A stretch of DNA of 64,000 nucleotides, taken from NCBI RefSeq assembly GCF_000204055.1, contig NW_006768810.1, positions 527,893-591,892 of the forward strand, written 5' to 3'. The notes under the pieces were generated by a model that ran no database searches, was not told the origin of the DNA, and saw only the letters and a program-made list of their open reading frames with translations. Source of the stretch: Melampsora larici-populina 98AG31. Lineage: Eukaryota; Basidiomycota; Pucciniomycetes; Pucciniales; Melampsoraceae. This document shows positions 33,934 to 45,355 of the stretch, piece by piece (position 1 is the stretch's first letter; every line of letters begins with the position of its first letter). A program made the position numbers and the translations under genes.

Positions 33934-34772
33934 ATGCAAATTTTCAGTCACTTATTATTTGTAGCTTCACTCTCTAGTTTATATGCGAAAGAGTGCGATT
34001 CCCGATCAGTTCAACAAGAAGCACATCGAATCGAAAGAAGAGCTTTTTCACCTAGCGATCTATTGGAAAACGGCAAAGCCACTCAAAAACTAAACGCTAA
34101 ATTTGTTACTCTCACAGCAGATGCACCTTGCAAGGACGGAGAGCAAGGTTGTATTAAAGGTTCCTTTGCTATATGTGATCATGGAAAATACGCCATCATA
34201 CCCTGTGGAGGGAATCTGACTTGTTATGCTATGCGTGAGTTCCAAGCTTCTTTTTCATATGTCATCTCTTATCCTCACATAACCGAGTTTGAACTAATTC
34301 GCTGATTCGAACGATTCTTTCACCCAGCCTTGGTCCTCAAGAGTGGCACATCTCTCGGATGCGGTAAGTTGCTTGAGAAATAGATGCTCTGTATCTCAAA
34401 CGTTATAACGCAATTTCTGATGAAAGTGTGCTCCTCAAAATGTTTTATAGTCACTCGCGAAATAGCAGCCTCGCGGATTGCTGCCACGGGTGCCACCGGT
34501 GGGGTAGAGGGAGATGGGTCTACAGACAATGACGAGTCTACCAAGAATACCACTTCCAGCGCGGATTCCCCGATGTCGCAGTCCAATACTACCGCAATTC
34601 AAGATTCCCAGTCTGGAACTGGTATGTCTTCCTCCTAAATTTATTTACCTGTTCATGATAACTAGTTCTGATGATTGGGTTTTCCTCTTTCCTAACTCAA
34701 TTGATATCAGGCACTGAAGAAGCAACGGACGAGGACGAGGACGAGTCTGAGTGTGAAGATACCCCTTTTTAG
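33934..34772 (+). CDS. secreted chitin-binding-like (CBM19-type) small protein
   Basis: Model: 33934-34234, 34328-34363, 34451-34621, 34711-34772, giving 189 residues; all introns are GTRNGT...AG and in phase. An N-terminal signal peptide (MQIFSHLLFVASLSSLYA) is followed by a basic pro-like stretch (IERR) and one cysteine-rich module. The module reads CKDGEQGC, GSFAICDHGKY, IPCGGNLTCYAMPLVLKSGTSLGC, spread over exons 1 and 2. This pattern matches the carbohydrate-binding module family 19 of fungal wall and chitin-binding proteins. The tail is Ser/Thr-rich and ends in an acidic EDEDE run. It probably acts at the cell wall or outside the cell. Exon 2 is only 36 nt. A role as a candidate effector is speculation. 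Confidence 0.75.
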
Positions 34773-35528
34773 TTTCCAACTGTCCGACACCTTCATCTGA
34801 GTTCACTCAAAAAAGAATCAACTTTTCGGCGATGTGTGCTTTCTTTTGACCTTTATTCTTATACAACTTGCTCGGCCGAGCTGATCTTTGATAGATCTCC
34901 TTGCTCTCGGATATGTTCCGCTATATCACTCGTGTAACAAATTTCCGTTTGCACCTAATTTTGTCTCGTCAAATTGGATCAAAATGACTCTGTTTGCGTG
35001 AAATCAGCCGAGAATGGGACACAGCAGTCATCGCGTTTTTGTGTAGAAGATGTCACAGTGACCCGAATCTGTGTCTGTGAGAGATGATGGTGAGTAAGCT
35101 TCATATCCCTTTGTGCGCGAACTCGCCGAAGACATAAGTAGAAATATCAATGAGGGAAACTGTACGAAATTTCGGGGAAGCTGCAATGCATGGTTTGATC
35201 ATGAATAGCACGTCGAGTAGAAGTCAGAATGTACACAAAATAATTTTTGGGAGCAATTTAAGCAGATTTGAATAAAAAGAACATCAAAAGATGAAAGAAT
35301 GAAACGAAACAAGTAGTTAGATTGTATAGTGGGTCATTGCAATCAAATCTGGGGTGGACACGCTCGGACCCATGAGAAAAGTGTATTATGTCTAGATAAA
35401 TTGAAGCCTAAGCACATTGATGTGATAGACATTGCAGCCTCAGGTCAAAGAAGTTAGCAATTCCAATTGCATTGATTCTGAAATGGAAGCGTAGCATATC
35501 CATGGTGCGCTTCTTTTGTCTTGTTCGT
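34773..35528. other. convergent intergenic region
   Basis: 3' regions of the secreted-protein gene and of the RRM gene. No further coding sequence was recognised. Confidence 0.4.
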
Positions 35529-37097
35529 CTACAATGCAGGTACGGCGGCATTTTCCGAAAACTCGTGCCAACTATATTGTACAATTTGAGTTGATCATCA
35601 ATAAATTATTCAAGTGAATGAGTCACAGAATGTCTACTCACCGTTCATTGTACTTGGCCATGAGAGGCCTTCCTCCGATGACGTGACCTTGCAAGGTTCC
35701 TGAATTTTGCAGGACCAAATTGAACCAGATCAGCGTCAGAGAGACTAATCCGCACCTGGCTCGCCATCATAAGAGCCTCGGCTGCTACATATATCTCCAG
35801 GCCTACTGCCCAGCAATGCCAATTCACGTACCCAGCGCCGCCAGTGCAGCTTCCAACGAAGCATACTCTATAACACCCATCCCTTTACTCCTTCCAGCAA
35901 GCATCATCACCTCTGCATGCACCGCATCACTCGGACTCAAAGATAACAGAGTCGCGGAATCAGTCGAGTAGGGTAAATTGTTGACGAAGATCTGGGTTGA
36001 CGGCTGTTGAGTGGTCTGGTCCACAGCTGGAGCCTTTCGGACGGCATGGAAGCCATTGGCATTGCCATTCGGCCCGTAGTTGTTGGAATGGTACTGATGG
36101 GAATAGCCGCCCTGATGCCCGTGGTTTGCAAATCTATCTTCACGGACCATGATTCGAGAGCCTTCGATTTGACTACCATTGAATGTAGCTGAACCAAATG
36201 CACCAGAAGTTTGAGATACGCTCATTGAGAGATATTCATTGCGCTTACCAATAGCAGCATGAGCTTCGGCTTCGTTAGACATCAACACTGTTCCAGTTCC
36301 TTTCCCAGCGGTAACGTCCGCGCGTATAACGTTCCCAGCTTGACGAAACATGTCCTTCAAAGTACGCCAAGTGACAGTAAGAGCCAGCTACAGATAATGG
36401 GTGGTCAATGACTACCAAGCAGCTAAACCGAAGCCATCATAGGGAAGCTTACACCTGAGATAAAGAGTTGCCGACCTGCACCCTGCCCGTGGTACTGCCC
36501 GTGGTACTGCCCATGGTACTGCCCATGGTGTTGCCCATGGTGCTGCCCGTAATGATTGTGTATACCGTTAGGACCAGGCCGATGGACAGGCTGATGACCG
36601 TATCGCGGTTGAGTCTCGCGATCCTGTGGTCCAGAAAATTTGAAAAACGCTCAACAGGCCCCTCAGTATCACTTGCAATATGGTTATTGATACTGACCTC
36701 TCGAACAAAAATGGGACGACCGAAAAGAGCCCGATCACTCAAGTCCGCGATGGCTTTTTGTGCTCCGTCAGCTGTAGAAAATTCAACCACGCCGCAGCCC
36801 TAGGAAGACACAGATTTTGGTCAGATACGGAGTACAGAAGGCGTGTGACCAGAATAAGCGATAAATTGTACTAACCTTGCTGCGTCCATCAGGACCCATG
36901 AGGACTTCAGCAAAAGAAACTTCACCGGCCTCTCGCATAAAGTCTTTCAGCTCTCTCCATCCGACCGCATAAGGTAAGTTGCCAACGTAGACACGGTGAG
37001 CTTGAACACTATGAGCAGCAGCAGCGAGCGCCGCCCGATTGGAGGCTTGCATGCCGAAATGTGGAATTCCGTGACCATACCCCATGACAGCTGCCAT
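35529..37097 (-). CDS. three-RRM RNA-binding protein (Gbp2/Hrb1-like)
   Basis: Model: 37097-36876, 36799-36698, 36623-36453, 36387-35832, 35699-35642, 35571-35529, giving 383 residues and in phase at all five introns. RRM1: RVYVGNLPYAVGWRELKDFM with RNP1 GCGVVEF across the first intron. RRM2: LFISGLALTVTWRTLKDMFR. RRM3: IFVNNLPYSTDSATLLSL with GMGVIEYAS and GGRPLMAKYNERW. Architecture and RRM1 sequence fit the SR-like mRNA export/splicing proteins Gbp2 and Hrb1, or hnRNP-M-like proteins. These bind nascent nuclear mRNA. Between RRM1 and RRM2 is a short Gln/His/Gly repeat tract (HGQY units). The start is the only ATG ahead of RRM1 in frame. Confidence 0.85.
36483..36543 (-). repeat. 12-bp coding minisatellite (HGQY repeat)
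   Basis: About five units of TGCCC(G/A)TGGTAC/G within exon 3 of the RRM gene, encoding His-Gly-Gln-Tyr/His on the minus strand. It lies in the linker between RRM1 and RRM2, where length changes would be tolerated. Confidence 0.75.
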
Positions 37098-38442
37098 GAT
37101 GATGCAAGGTCGGCAGAGACAGAAGAAAAGTTTTAAACGATAACAGCTCCAGATCACCACCACAACAACTGAATTCCTCCTTTCCCACCTCAAGTTCAAG
37201 GCTTGAAGTACGAAAACAGCTTGGATATTATCAAGAAGATGGTGAAAGGTTTGTATTAGGGTGGTCAAAAGACCTGCGGTAAAGATTAAAAACGAGTGGT
37301 GGATGTGGTTACTTTTTTCGTTGATTGGGGATGGGGGCGGAACACAGGAACAGCAAAGGGAGAGTGATGTGGAATTTAATTGACTATCCGCAGAGAATTT
37401 GTAAATCTGCCCCAAACCTTTTTCGTTTAAAGTCTCGCCTCGGCCGAGTACAGAATCTTTTAGCAGGTCAAGTTGATTTTTGTAATAGGGCTACGTAGCA
37501 TCCGCTCTCTCATATCCAAAACCTCGACAGGACCCTTTTGAACCTCTCGGTTGATGCGCCGGTGCCAGCAGTGAGGAGCTACCAAGTCCCTGACGGCCGC
37601 AAATATATAGACGTGATGTCCTGCATCAAGAGGCTTCTTACTTCTTAGTCCTCCGCATTGCCGAGTCCAATACGAATCCCTGGCATGCAATCAGCTGGAC
37701 ATCAGTAGATTTGAAACCGAGACCCGTCTCAATAATTATTTGCGTTTAGGATCAGTGGTATACATAGACGATGGCAGTCACCGTGAATTTGAGCATAAGG
37801 TACCTCAGCTTGATTCAGTGACTGTTGCTTCACTTATGGGGGCAGTGTGCATCGGCTAATGCAAAGGTTGAGGGCACTAATTATTTTTGGCTGTGAAATG
37901 TAGATCAAAGCTTTCAACCACACAAAATACGCATATATAGTGCACCTGATATAGCAGATTTGTGCTAATCATCAACTGTGTTGAGCTCTATACCAAATTT
38001 TGACTGATATGGAGTGACAACCACAATCAAACCCATTTTTCACAAAAATCAGCTGTTATGAGCAAGAAGCAGGTTCCAAATGTTCCACAAAACCCGAGCA
38101 TCTCAGTGATTTCACAGAATTCCCAATGGCTTGTGTGATTCCCAGTTGTAACTCAATCCAGCAACCCCAATCAGCTGAGCAATAGAATGAAATGCAAGTT
38201 CCATTGCAATACCAGCTGTCTTCTGTGAGTCTTGCTGGGTTCTACATGAAGTCATTGCAATATCTTGTGTCACAAATCCATCAGTTCTTTTCCAACCATC
38301 AACCTACCAACAAGATTTTTGAGACTGCACTTGTGGTTTTGTAAGGAGTTACATGTAGAATGAATACATGGGTTTAGGATATAGGCAATATAGACAGATG
38401 AATTAGATTTCAGATGATCCTCACTATATGAGAGCTACTCAC
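37098..38442. other. intergenic
   Basis: Upstream region of the RRM gene, then AT-rich sequence with no recognised gene. Confidence 0.4.
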
Positions 38443-38876
38443 ACCGCGGGAATCATTAAGTGTGAAACCAGATTGAGCAAAGTTGCGGTGTCCGGGTCCG
38501 CGACTTCCTTCAATCACAGATCTTGTTTGCCATGGGTTTGCCATAGGTTTGCAAGCTTGTCTCGAGCTGCCCTCTACATAGTCATCCACTCAGGCTGTAG
38601 TATGGACTAATGGAGGTACCATATGTCTAGACTCTTGTAACATATACATGATAAAGCTCATGACTCATACATGATCTTGAGTGGTCTGAGGATATTGAAA
38701 GGAAAAACATGCATAACATGTACTGCAGCTCAGGCGGACAACTCGAGGGCAGCTCGATGCAAGCTAGCAAACCTATAGCAAACCTATGGCAAACAAGATC
38801 CGCAATTGAAGAAAGTCGCGGACCCGGACATTGCGACTTTGCTCAATCCGGTTTCACACTTAATGATTCCTGCAGT
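38443..38876. repeat. long foldback element, about 160-bp arms
   Basis: The left arm (about 38443-38606) and right arm (about 38720-38876) are inverted copies. Both carry GGAATCATTAAGTGTGAAACC, GGATTGAGCAAAGT-like, TGTCCGGGTCCGCGACTT, TTGTTTGCCAT-GGTTTGC and CGAGCTGCCCTC in the same order. The central loop is about 110 bp. Flanking motifs GAGAGCTACTCAC (38428 and 38985) and GGATCATTCTGGAGCTA (38882 and 38998) are repeated nearby. It is foldback/MITE-like and non-coding. Confidence 0.75.
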
Positions 38877-39030
38877 GTCATGGGATCATTCTGGAGCTAG
38901 GTGAGAATTCTCTTTACATCTTTTCTCTTTTACTATTGTTGTTCTTTCTCTTAAAGGTTACAAGTACTGACTCTTTGAGATCAGAGAGCTACTCACGGGA
39001 TCATTCTGGAGCTAATTTTGTAATAAATTA

Positions 39031-39309
39031 CAGTACTCAAAGCAACTATGTACGCGTACATAGTTGCCGTACATAGTTTTTTTTGGCAGGCGAAATACTT
39101 CAAATATACTTCTTTTGTTTTTTTACCCACCAAAAAAAACTATGTACGGCAACTATGTACAAGCAGACGCAAAAAGTTTACGTCACCCCCTGGGCCCGAC
39201 CAGTTCACTAACCCAAGAGGTGTACTGCAGAATCAAGCTGGTTGGGGCCTGGGGTGACGTAAACTTTTTGTGTCTGCTTGTACACGTACATATGTAGCTT
39301 TGAGTACCG
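39031..39309. mobile_element. TA-flanked MITE, 279 bp, with nested inverted repeats
   Basis: Ends CAGTACTCAAAGC and GCTTTGAGTACCG are inverted and flanked by TA (39029-39030 and 39310-39311). Inside, a second inverted pair (AAAAAGTTTACGTCACCCC and GGGGTGACGTAAACTTTTT) and repeats of ACTATGTACGGCAAC occur. TA flanks suggest a Tc1/mariner-type MITE. It is non-coding. Confidence 0.7.
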
Positions 39310-39311
39310 TA

Positions 39312-40654
39312 ACACAGAAGTTCCAGCTCTCCATTGAGACCAGCAAGAAAGAACCCAGAACCTCAGTGAAGGACTCTTATAGAGTCCTTACACCCATCAG
39401 TGTTTTTAAAAGACGCTCTTGCTTTATGGGTTGAGCTGTGTGTGCCACAAACTATCCACGTATTCACCGGATGACACTTGGCCGCAATGGTAAACCATTC
39501 AAATGACTTCATGAAATCTAGCCACAAGGATCTCTTCAAATTTGACATTATCCAAACAATGATCCATAGTCCACAAGATGCCAATCTTCATCCCAAAAAC
39601 CCATGCAAATCTTTCCATAACAAGCTGGGGTTTTATTTTTCAACACAAAGAACCAAGGATCTAAAACCACCTGTATATTGTATAAGGAACAACATCTGGA
39701 GTACATCACTTGAGAAATTTAAGTGATAGTGCCCTATATAACTGAATTATTTCAGCATGGGATTCTAGACTCTAATCAGATCAAATGCACTGGATTGTGC
39801 TGCACAGTTCTTCAAGTACTACCACATTGTATTTTTCTGGGAAAAAAATATTGCCTTGAAAAGAATTGCATGCACCTGGGTTTCCACTTAAGGAGATGGG
39901 TTGTGGCAACTAACCTTCAAGGGCCTTAGTGCATCTATCTGTTGTGTTGAGTACATATGGACGGAATACAAGGGAAATGCCTCCCTTCTTGGTTTACCAA
40001 GAGCCTATTTTCATTGTCCAAATTTTGTGAGTAAAGAAGGGGGGCCCGTAAAGAAGTCATTGATGTTTGAAAGTCGACATTTTGCACATCTCACACGCTG
40101 TTCTCTTGAAACATAACCCAAAGGGCAAGATGGATGGCCTGGGTGGACCAAACAGCAGGCCATCATCCCTTTTCATACTTCCACATCACTAATTGCCTCC
40201 CTGGAGTGTGCTCCAACACTGCTAAGAATGAATTTTCTGAAGCCGAAGTCCCCTTTAGTGTTGGCCAGTTGTGTCGATACCATTGTTACACACAAGCTAA
40301 CTTGGTCATTCACAAGGGGTCATGTCAGGCTGTGTGGTTAGAATACTCCTGGACTTGTACTGCCAGATATGCACCCCAACAGTCACAACATGATGGAGAA
40401 GGATGCTGAACAACCAGATCATTTATGGAGAAACTGTGGAGTTCTACTGGAGTTTTTGTCAACTCCAATGAAAGAAGGATCCTTGTTTCAAGATATTGAT
40501 CATATGCTGAAAACCTGATTCATAGTGAAACAGATTGTATCACGATCATCAAGGATCTTTTCGGGCAAGTTGACACATCTTACAAGCAACAGGAAAAAGA
40601 GTCACATCCTCCTGGCTACGTTTGATCAGATTTTCAATCAACACCCTTGCTAGT
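39312..40654. other. intergenic, no gene recognised
   Basis: Several plus-strand frames of 70-90 codons occur, but none carries a recognisable domain or linked splice sites. Confidence 0.35.
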
Positions 40655-43600
40655 TCAATCACCTAGGTCCATGTATTCATCTTCTTCTTCCTTGCAGGCA
40701 GTCTGATTGTTGGGATCAGCCGCTCCATCCATTAATTCGTCAATTCCTCCAAATCGCATCCCTTTCCCATGCCAGCCTCCCTCGACAGCATCTACCCGTA
40801 CCAGACCACACCCCGTTCCACTCGCCAATATGGTGGCCCGTCTGATTGAGGGGCACCAACTGACACAATGTACCGCCACTATCGGTGGCCAAATGCCCAC
40901 AGGACTGTTTGTCTGAGCCACTTGACCTGTCCGTGGCTTGCCACCCTTGCGTGACGAGTCCTTGGCTTTATTACTCTTTGGTTTCGCAATGACTTCGTTG
41001 ACCACCGCGGTACCATCATTCGAACGTGGCTATAAGTTCAAATGAATATCAGCAGGGTAGTCAGTGCTGCGATCATATACGCTTGCCATGGAGGCAAGTC
41101 TTGATCGGCGCCTGGAGTGTGTTCACTTACATCCGGTTGGATATTATCCAGCATCCTGAGTTCGCCAGTATTCCTACTGAAATCGAGCTGAAACACTTTC
41201 GGCGCCCACATCGTCTGATGTGTCCATGCGCGAGTTAGTTCAAGCGCCTAAAAACCCAAAGGAACGTAAAAGTGATCTGCACTGACCGCACGACTCTTGT
41301 ACTTCTGCGGTCTGATCATTGATGCTAATCCACAGACACCATCGGCTCCGGCATATGCAATGAAGGAATGTAAGTCCGAAGTTGCGAGTTGCTGTTACAG
41401 AACCGTCAGGACGTCCATAATTAGCCAAATACCTTGAAATTCGCAAAGGTGTACAGAAGATCCGGTGAAAAACCTCCACTCACCCATAGTAGTCCTAGCT
41501 GAATCAATATTTTCTTGGAGACCCCCAGATCCCTAGGTTTCAGACATATAGCCTTGATACTATAATCGGAATCGGCCAAATGTAGAGAGCCTAGAGTCGG
41601 AGAGAAGGCGAGTGAGGTCGTTTCACCTGACGACAAGAGATCCCGCAAATAACTTGAATTCATTACAGGGTCTGCGTAGCAGTAATTTCATTTGCATATC
41701 AAATATGAGTGTATCTACCTCTTTCGTGAATTAAAGTTGCTGAACTTGCAATGTCGTCTGTATCAACAAGCTTGAGGCTTCCATCATACCCCGTGGATGC
41801 CAAGAAACTGGGGTCTTGGTCTGTATCAGGCTCACCCTTCTGGTTGAGGGGAGGGGTTCGGATCCATTGCAAAGACCTTACGGGTGCAGCGTGTAACGAG
41901 ATATAATGGGTGGGCCGAATGTTGATTGGTTCAAAAGGTGTGGTGGACACATTCGAGGTCGACGCGACAGACGTCAAGACGTCAAGGACATGCCAGATCA
42001 CAATGTAACCTAATCAAAATTCGCGGTCCGGAACCATGAAACTTCAAAATCGTAAAGTAATGTGGATATAAACCGAATCTCACCATTGGTGCATCCGCCT
42101 GCGATGGCATCATGATTTGCCCATTCCAAAGTCAAGCAGGTGGTATTGGGCAATAGCAATCGAGCACGCGGCTTGAGATTGACTTTTTGTTTGGTGTGAT
42201 CAGGTATCAGAGGAAGCTCATGATATTGCGAGTGATTTCGGAATTTATGACAAGTCAATGCACTTACGCAATAAGACATCGGGCTCGGATGAAGGGTTTT
42301 TCGGGGAATCGCGAAGCAGGCCGGATCTTGCAATGGTGGGATCTGGAGGGGCGTATATACCCACGGAACCATCAACTAACGCAATAGCTAGAAGTCCCAA
42401 GCAGGATAAGCTAATCTGTTCGATAAAAGCATGGTGATTAGCTCCTCTGGTGATCGTATGATCCTTTTTCTACTGACTTTTTCCGGGCGCAAACAAAGCA
42501 AATAGCGAGGTTTGAAAATTGCGATCAATTCATTGCAAAAGTCGTGATGTGATGTATCGAGTTCATGCAGCGTACGTTTCGACATGACTACCCCGGTCAT
42601 CGCCATCTTCGTTTGCACCTCCTCGAGGACTCCATCGGACGGCAGTCGCTTCACTTGCCAAGGCCAGCAAAATCCTCAAGCGTGGAATTTGATAGGGTTG
42701 CAGGTCTTCTTGCTGGAGACTTGCAGTCGGATTTGATGTATTTATATCGGTTTTCGCGTTTTTGGCTGTATCACGTGTCCATCGACCCGGACGAGCAGGA
42801 CAGCCCAAGATCTCAGGCTCAATGATCGGTATGCTCCAAATTTGTACGCTTCCTTTAGTAGCCATACCACGCTTGCGCATTTCACTAGGTGGTATCAAAC
42901 CAGGGTCTTCTGATATGGTTGAGATTGCGAGATAATCGAGATGAGGCCTTCCGTGGGCCCGACTTGTGCCAGGTTGACAATTCTCCTTTTTGCAACAATC
43001 TACCCCTGGTAAGAAATCTAAGGACCATACCGGTCCTCCTGCATTAAAGATGATTCCGCGTTTACCTGGTACGAGCTGATCTGCAAGGAAAATAAAGGAA
43101 TCAGATGCCGCTGAGCAAGACTAGGGCAGAGATATACAAGCTTGGAACCTTGATGAAACAGGCCACAGGGTAATTTTTTTTCCAGACAATCTTTACTTTT
43201 GAAGATGCATCACCTTACTTAGAAGAGCTCCAGCAAATAATTCGAACCGAAACTTGTCTTGCTTTGTTTCTTCCTTGTCCTGCACGACGCCCGTCACTTC
43301 CAGAGGGCCGGCATACAGATCTAACGATCCTCGACCATTACTTCCAGGGTTATCAATGAGCAAGGAAGGTGCACTGCTGGAGATGACTTTCGGAATGCGC
43401 TCGGATCGGTCTTCAGACTTTATAGCTGGAGGGATCTTGAGCTGTTGGGGCAAATACGGCTGAATTTGCCCGGCATCAAGGAGCGAAGTAGAAAGCTCTT
43501 GAAAATTCAAGACCAGATCGTCGAACCATCCCCCCCAGCGTGGGTTTTCCGTCCTTTGATCCATGTTCCATTTGCCTTTGTACCAACCCACATCACAGAC

Positions 43601-43876
43601 CAAATCCATCACAGGGCCGTACAATAAGTCCGCTTCCGCAGCTTGCATGCGTGCTCTCGTGATCGGATTTAATCCCACTTGGCCTCGTTCGATCTGCCAT
43701 CCATCACCTCCGCAGTGCACTGGGTGGACGAATGAAGGCGGCTCCCATAGAGGACCATATGGTCTTAGATGTGCTGGTAGGGAGCGGGATCCCTGCGTGT
43801 CGGTATAAAGTCGCGGCAATAGGTGATCGCTTGCAGCGGTAGCATCGACGTCTTCTTCGGAGTGAATTGCGGACAT
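40655..43876 (-). CDS. TFIIIC WD40 subunit (Tfc6/GTF3C2-like)
   Basis: Nine exons: 43876-43219, 43080-42576, 42410-42268, 42182-42084, 42009-41719, 41671-41484, 41391-41287, 41247-41131, 41029-40655. The product is 826 residues, in phase at every junction. The WD-propeller hallmarks of the Tfc6/Sfc6/GTF3C2 family are visible: GGPVWSLDFLP, YLAISTISED and GSVQIWSIP, then LGLLAIALVDGSVGIYAPPD, TCLTLEWANHD with GGCTNGYIVIWHV, and RSLQWIRTPP with FLASTGYDGSLKLVD. The late segment DLHSFIAYAGADGVC fits a closing blade. TFIIIC binds the tRNA B-box and recruits TFIIIB for RNA polymerase III. The N-terminal about 200 residues (residues 60-130: WEPPSFVHPVHCGG, NPRWGGWFDDL) are poorly conserved. Another WD40 factor remains possible. 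Confidence 0.65.
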
Positions 43877-45355
43877 GTACCTTGACGTCTTAGTGAGAGA
43901 ACTTTGAAATCTTACGGAATTGGGAAAGAGAGGTTAAGAAGGTCAAAAAAATTGAGACGCGGTGAACAGTGTTATGTAAGTCGACACGGGGTCGAGTCGG
44001 AATTCTCACCCTGACCCAGCACCAAATTGGACATTCAGCAAAATGGCAAAGGCATCGGGTTTGGCCTAGGCTCGGATCCCACCGGTTTACTCGTGATCTC
44101 CCGATCAGCCCATCATAACTGAGCGCAATCGTCAACTCACAATGCCACCCCTTTGTTTCCAAGCTACACTACAGATCAAGAGCTGAACGATACATTTCAT
44201 TTCAACCCCAATCAGCAGAGTGAAATTTATTTAAAAAAATCTGTTTACAGATACAGTCTTATGTTTAGATTCTCATCCAGGCTTTGTACCAGGTGTTGTG
44301 TCACAAATTTTGAAAGTAATGGATCCCACTTCGACAGATACCTATGGATCAATCAAGGGCCCTAGTGAGAATCATGCTGGAAATATTGAGATAGTGCACT
44401 ACTCCGGGCCACAATTCAATGACTTCATTATTTTGGTTTCAGGACCAAGTATGTGCTTCTATCATCCTGTGAAAATCAATTTGATGCACAATGAGAGCAT
44501 AAAAATGACTCCAACGGATTGATCATTGAAACCAAAAACTTGTGCACATTGGGGTCCCAATCTGGCCACAGGGCCCCTGCAACATGCCCAGTGAGGTCTT
44601 ATGTGGAATGGTATCTGCATGAGGGGTGGTTCGATTTTGGGATATTTCATTTCACTGATCTTATTCTCATGCTCCAGTGTCATATAGGTATGCGTGGAGA
44701 CGTCGTAAAATGTCGCAAAATGATCGAGGGACATAGGAATAATCTTCTAGGAACTTTTCTAGAAGATAAATATTCTAGACAAATTATTGAAAGGATAGGT
44801 TACAGATTAGGCAAGGCTCATAAAATAGTTGCGTAAGTGAATTGATCAAGAATATAAAGATACCGAAAGTGGATCAAAGTAAACCTTGACTCAATCAAAA
44901 CTAGGGTAAAAAGTGATATCATAAGGGCTACTCTCAGCTGGGGTTGGCAAGAACATACCATTGCAACGCTGGATGCAATCCTATCATCACATTGGGTTCC
45001 CACCGAGAAAGACAAAATTAAGTTGTTGTTTACTGGTATCGCGACTAGAATTTCAGATTCTGCTAGGTGTTTTTGTGTAGAATGAATATTATTATGAAAT
45101 GATTATTAATGGTTTGGATATAAAGTTTAAATATGAGGTGTTGTAAAGTTGAAAAAGTAACGAAAATACTCCTGGTATATTGATTATGGAAGTCTGGTTC
45201 CAATCAACATGTTTTGTTTTAGACAAAATTTCTCAAAATCCGCGTAATAATGTTCTTGAATTTTAGAGTGTTGCAAAGCAAGGAAACCTTTTTCGCAATA
45301 GAATTATGGCCCTTTGTCTTGTACTATTTGGTTGTGAAAGCTGGCGAGCGTGAAT
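43877..45355. other. intergenic
   Basis: Upstream of the TFIIIC gene and downstream of the Sel1-repeat gene. A plus-strand frame at 44519-44836 has no recognisable domain. Confidence 0.35.
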
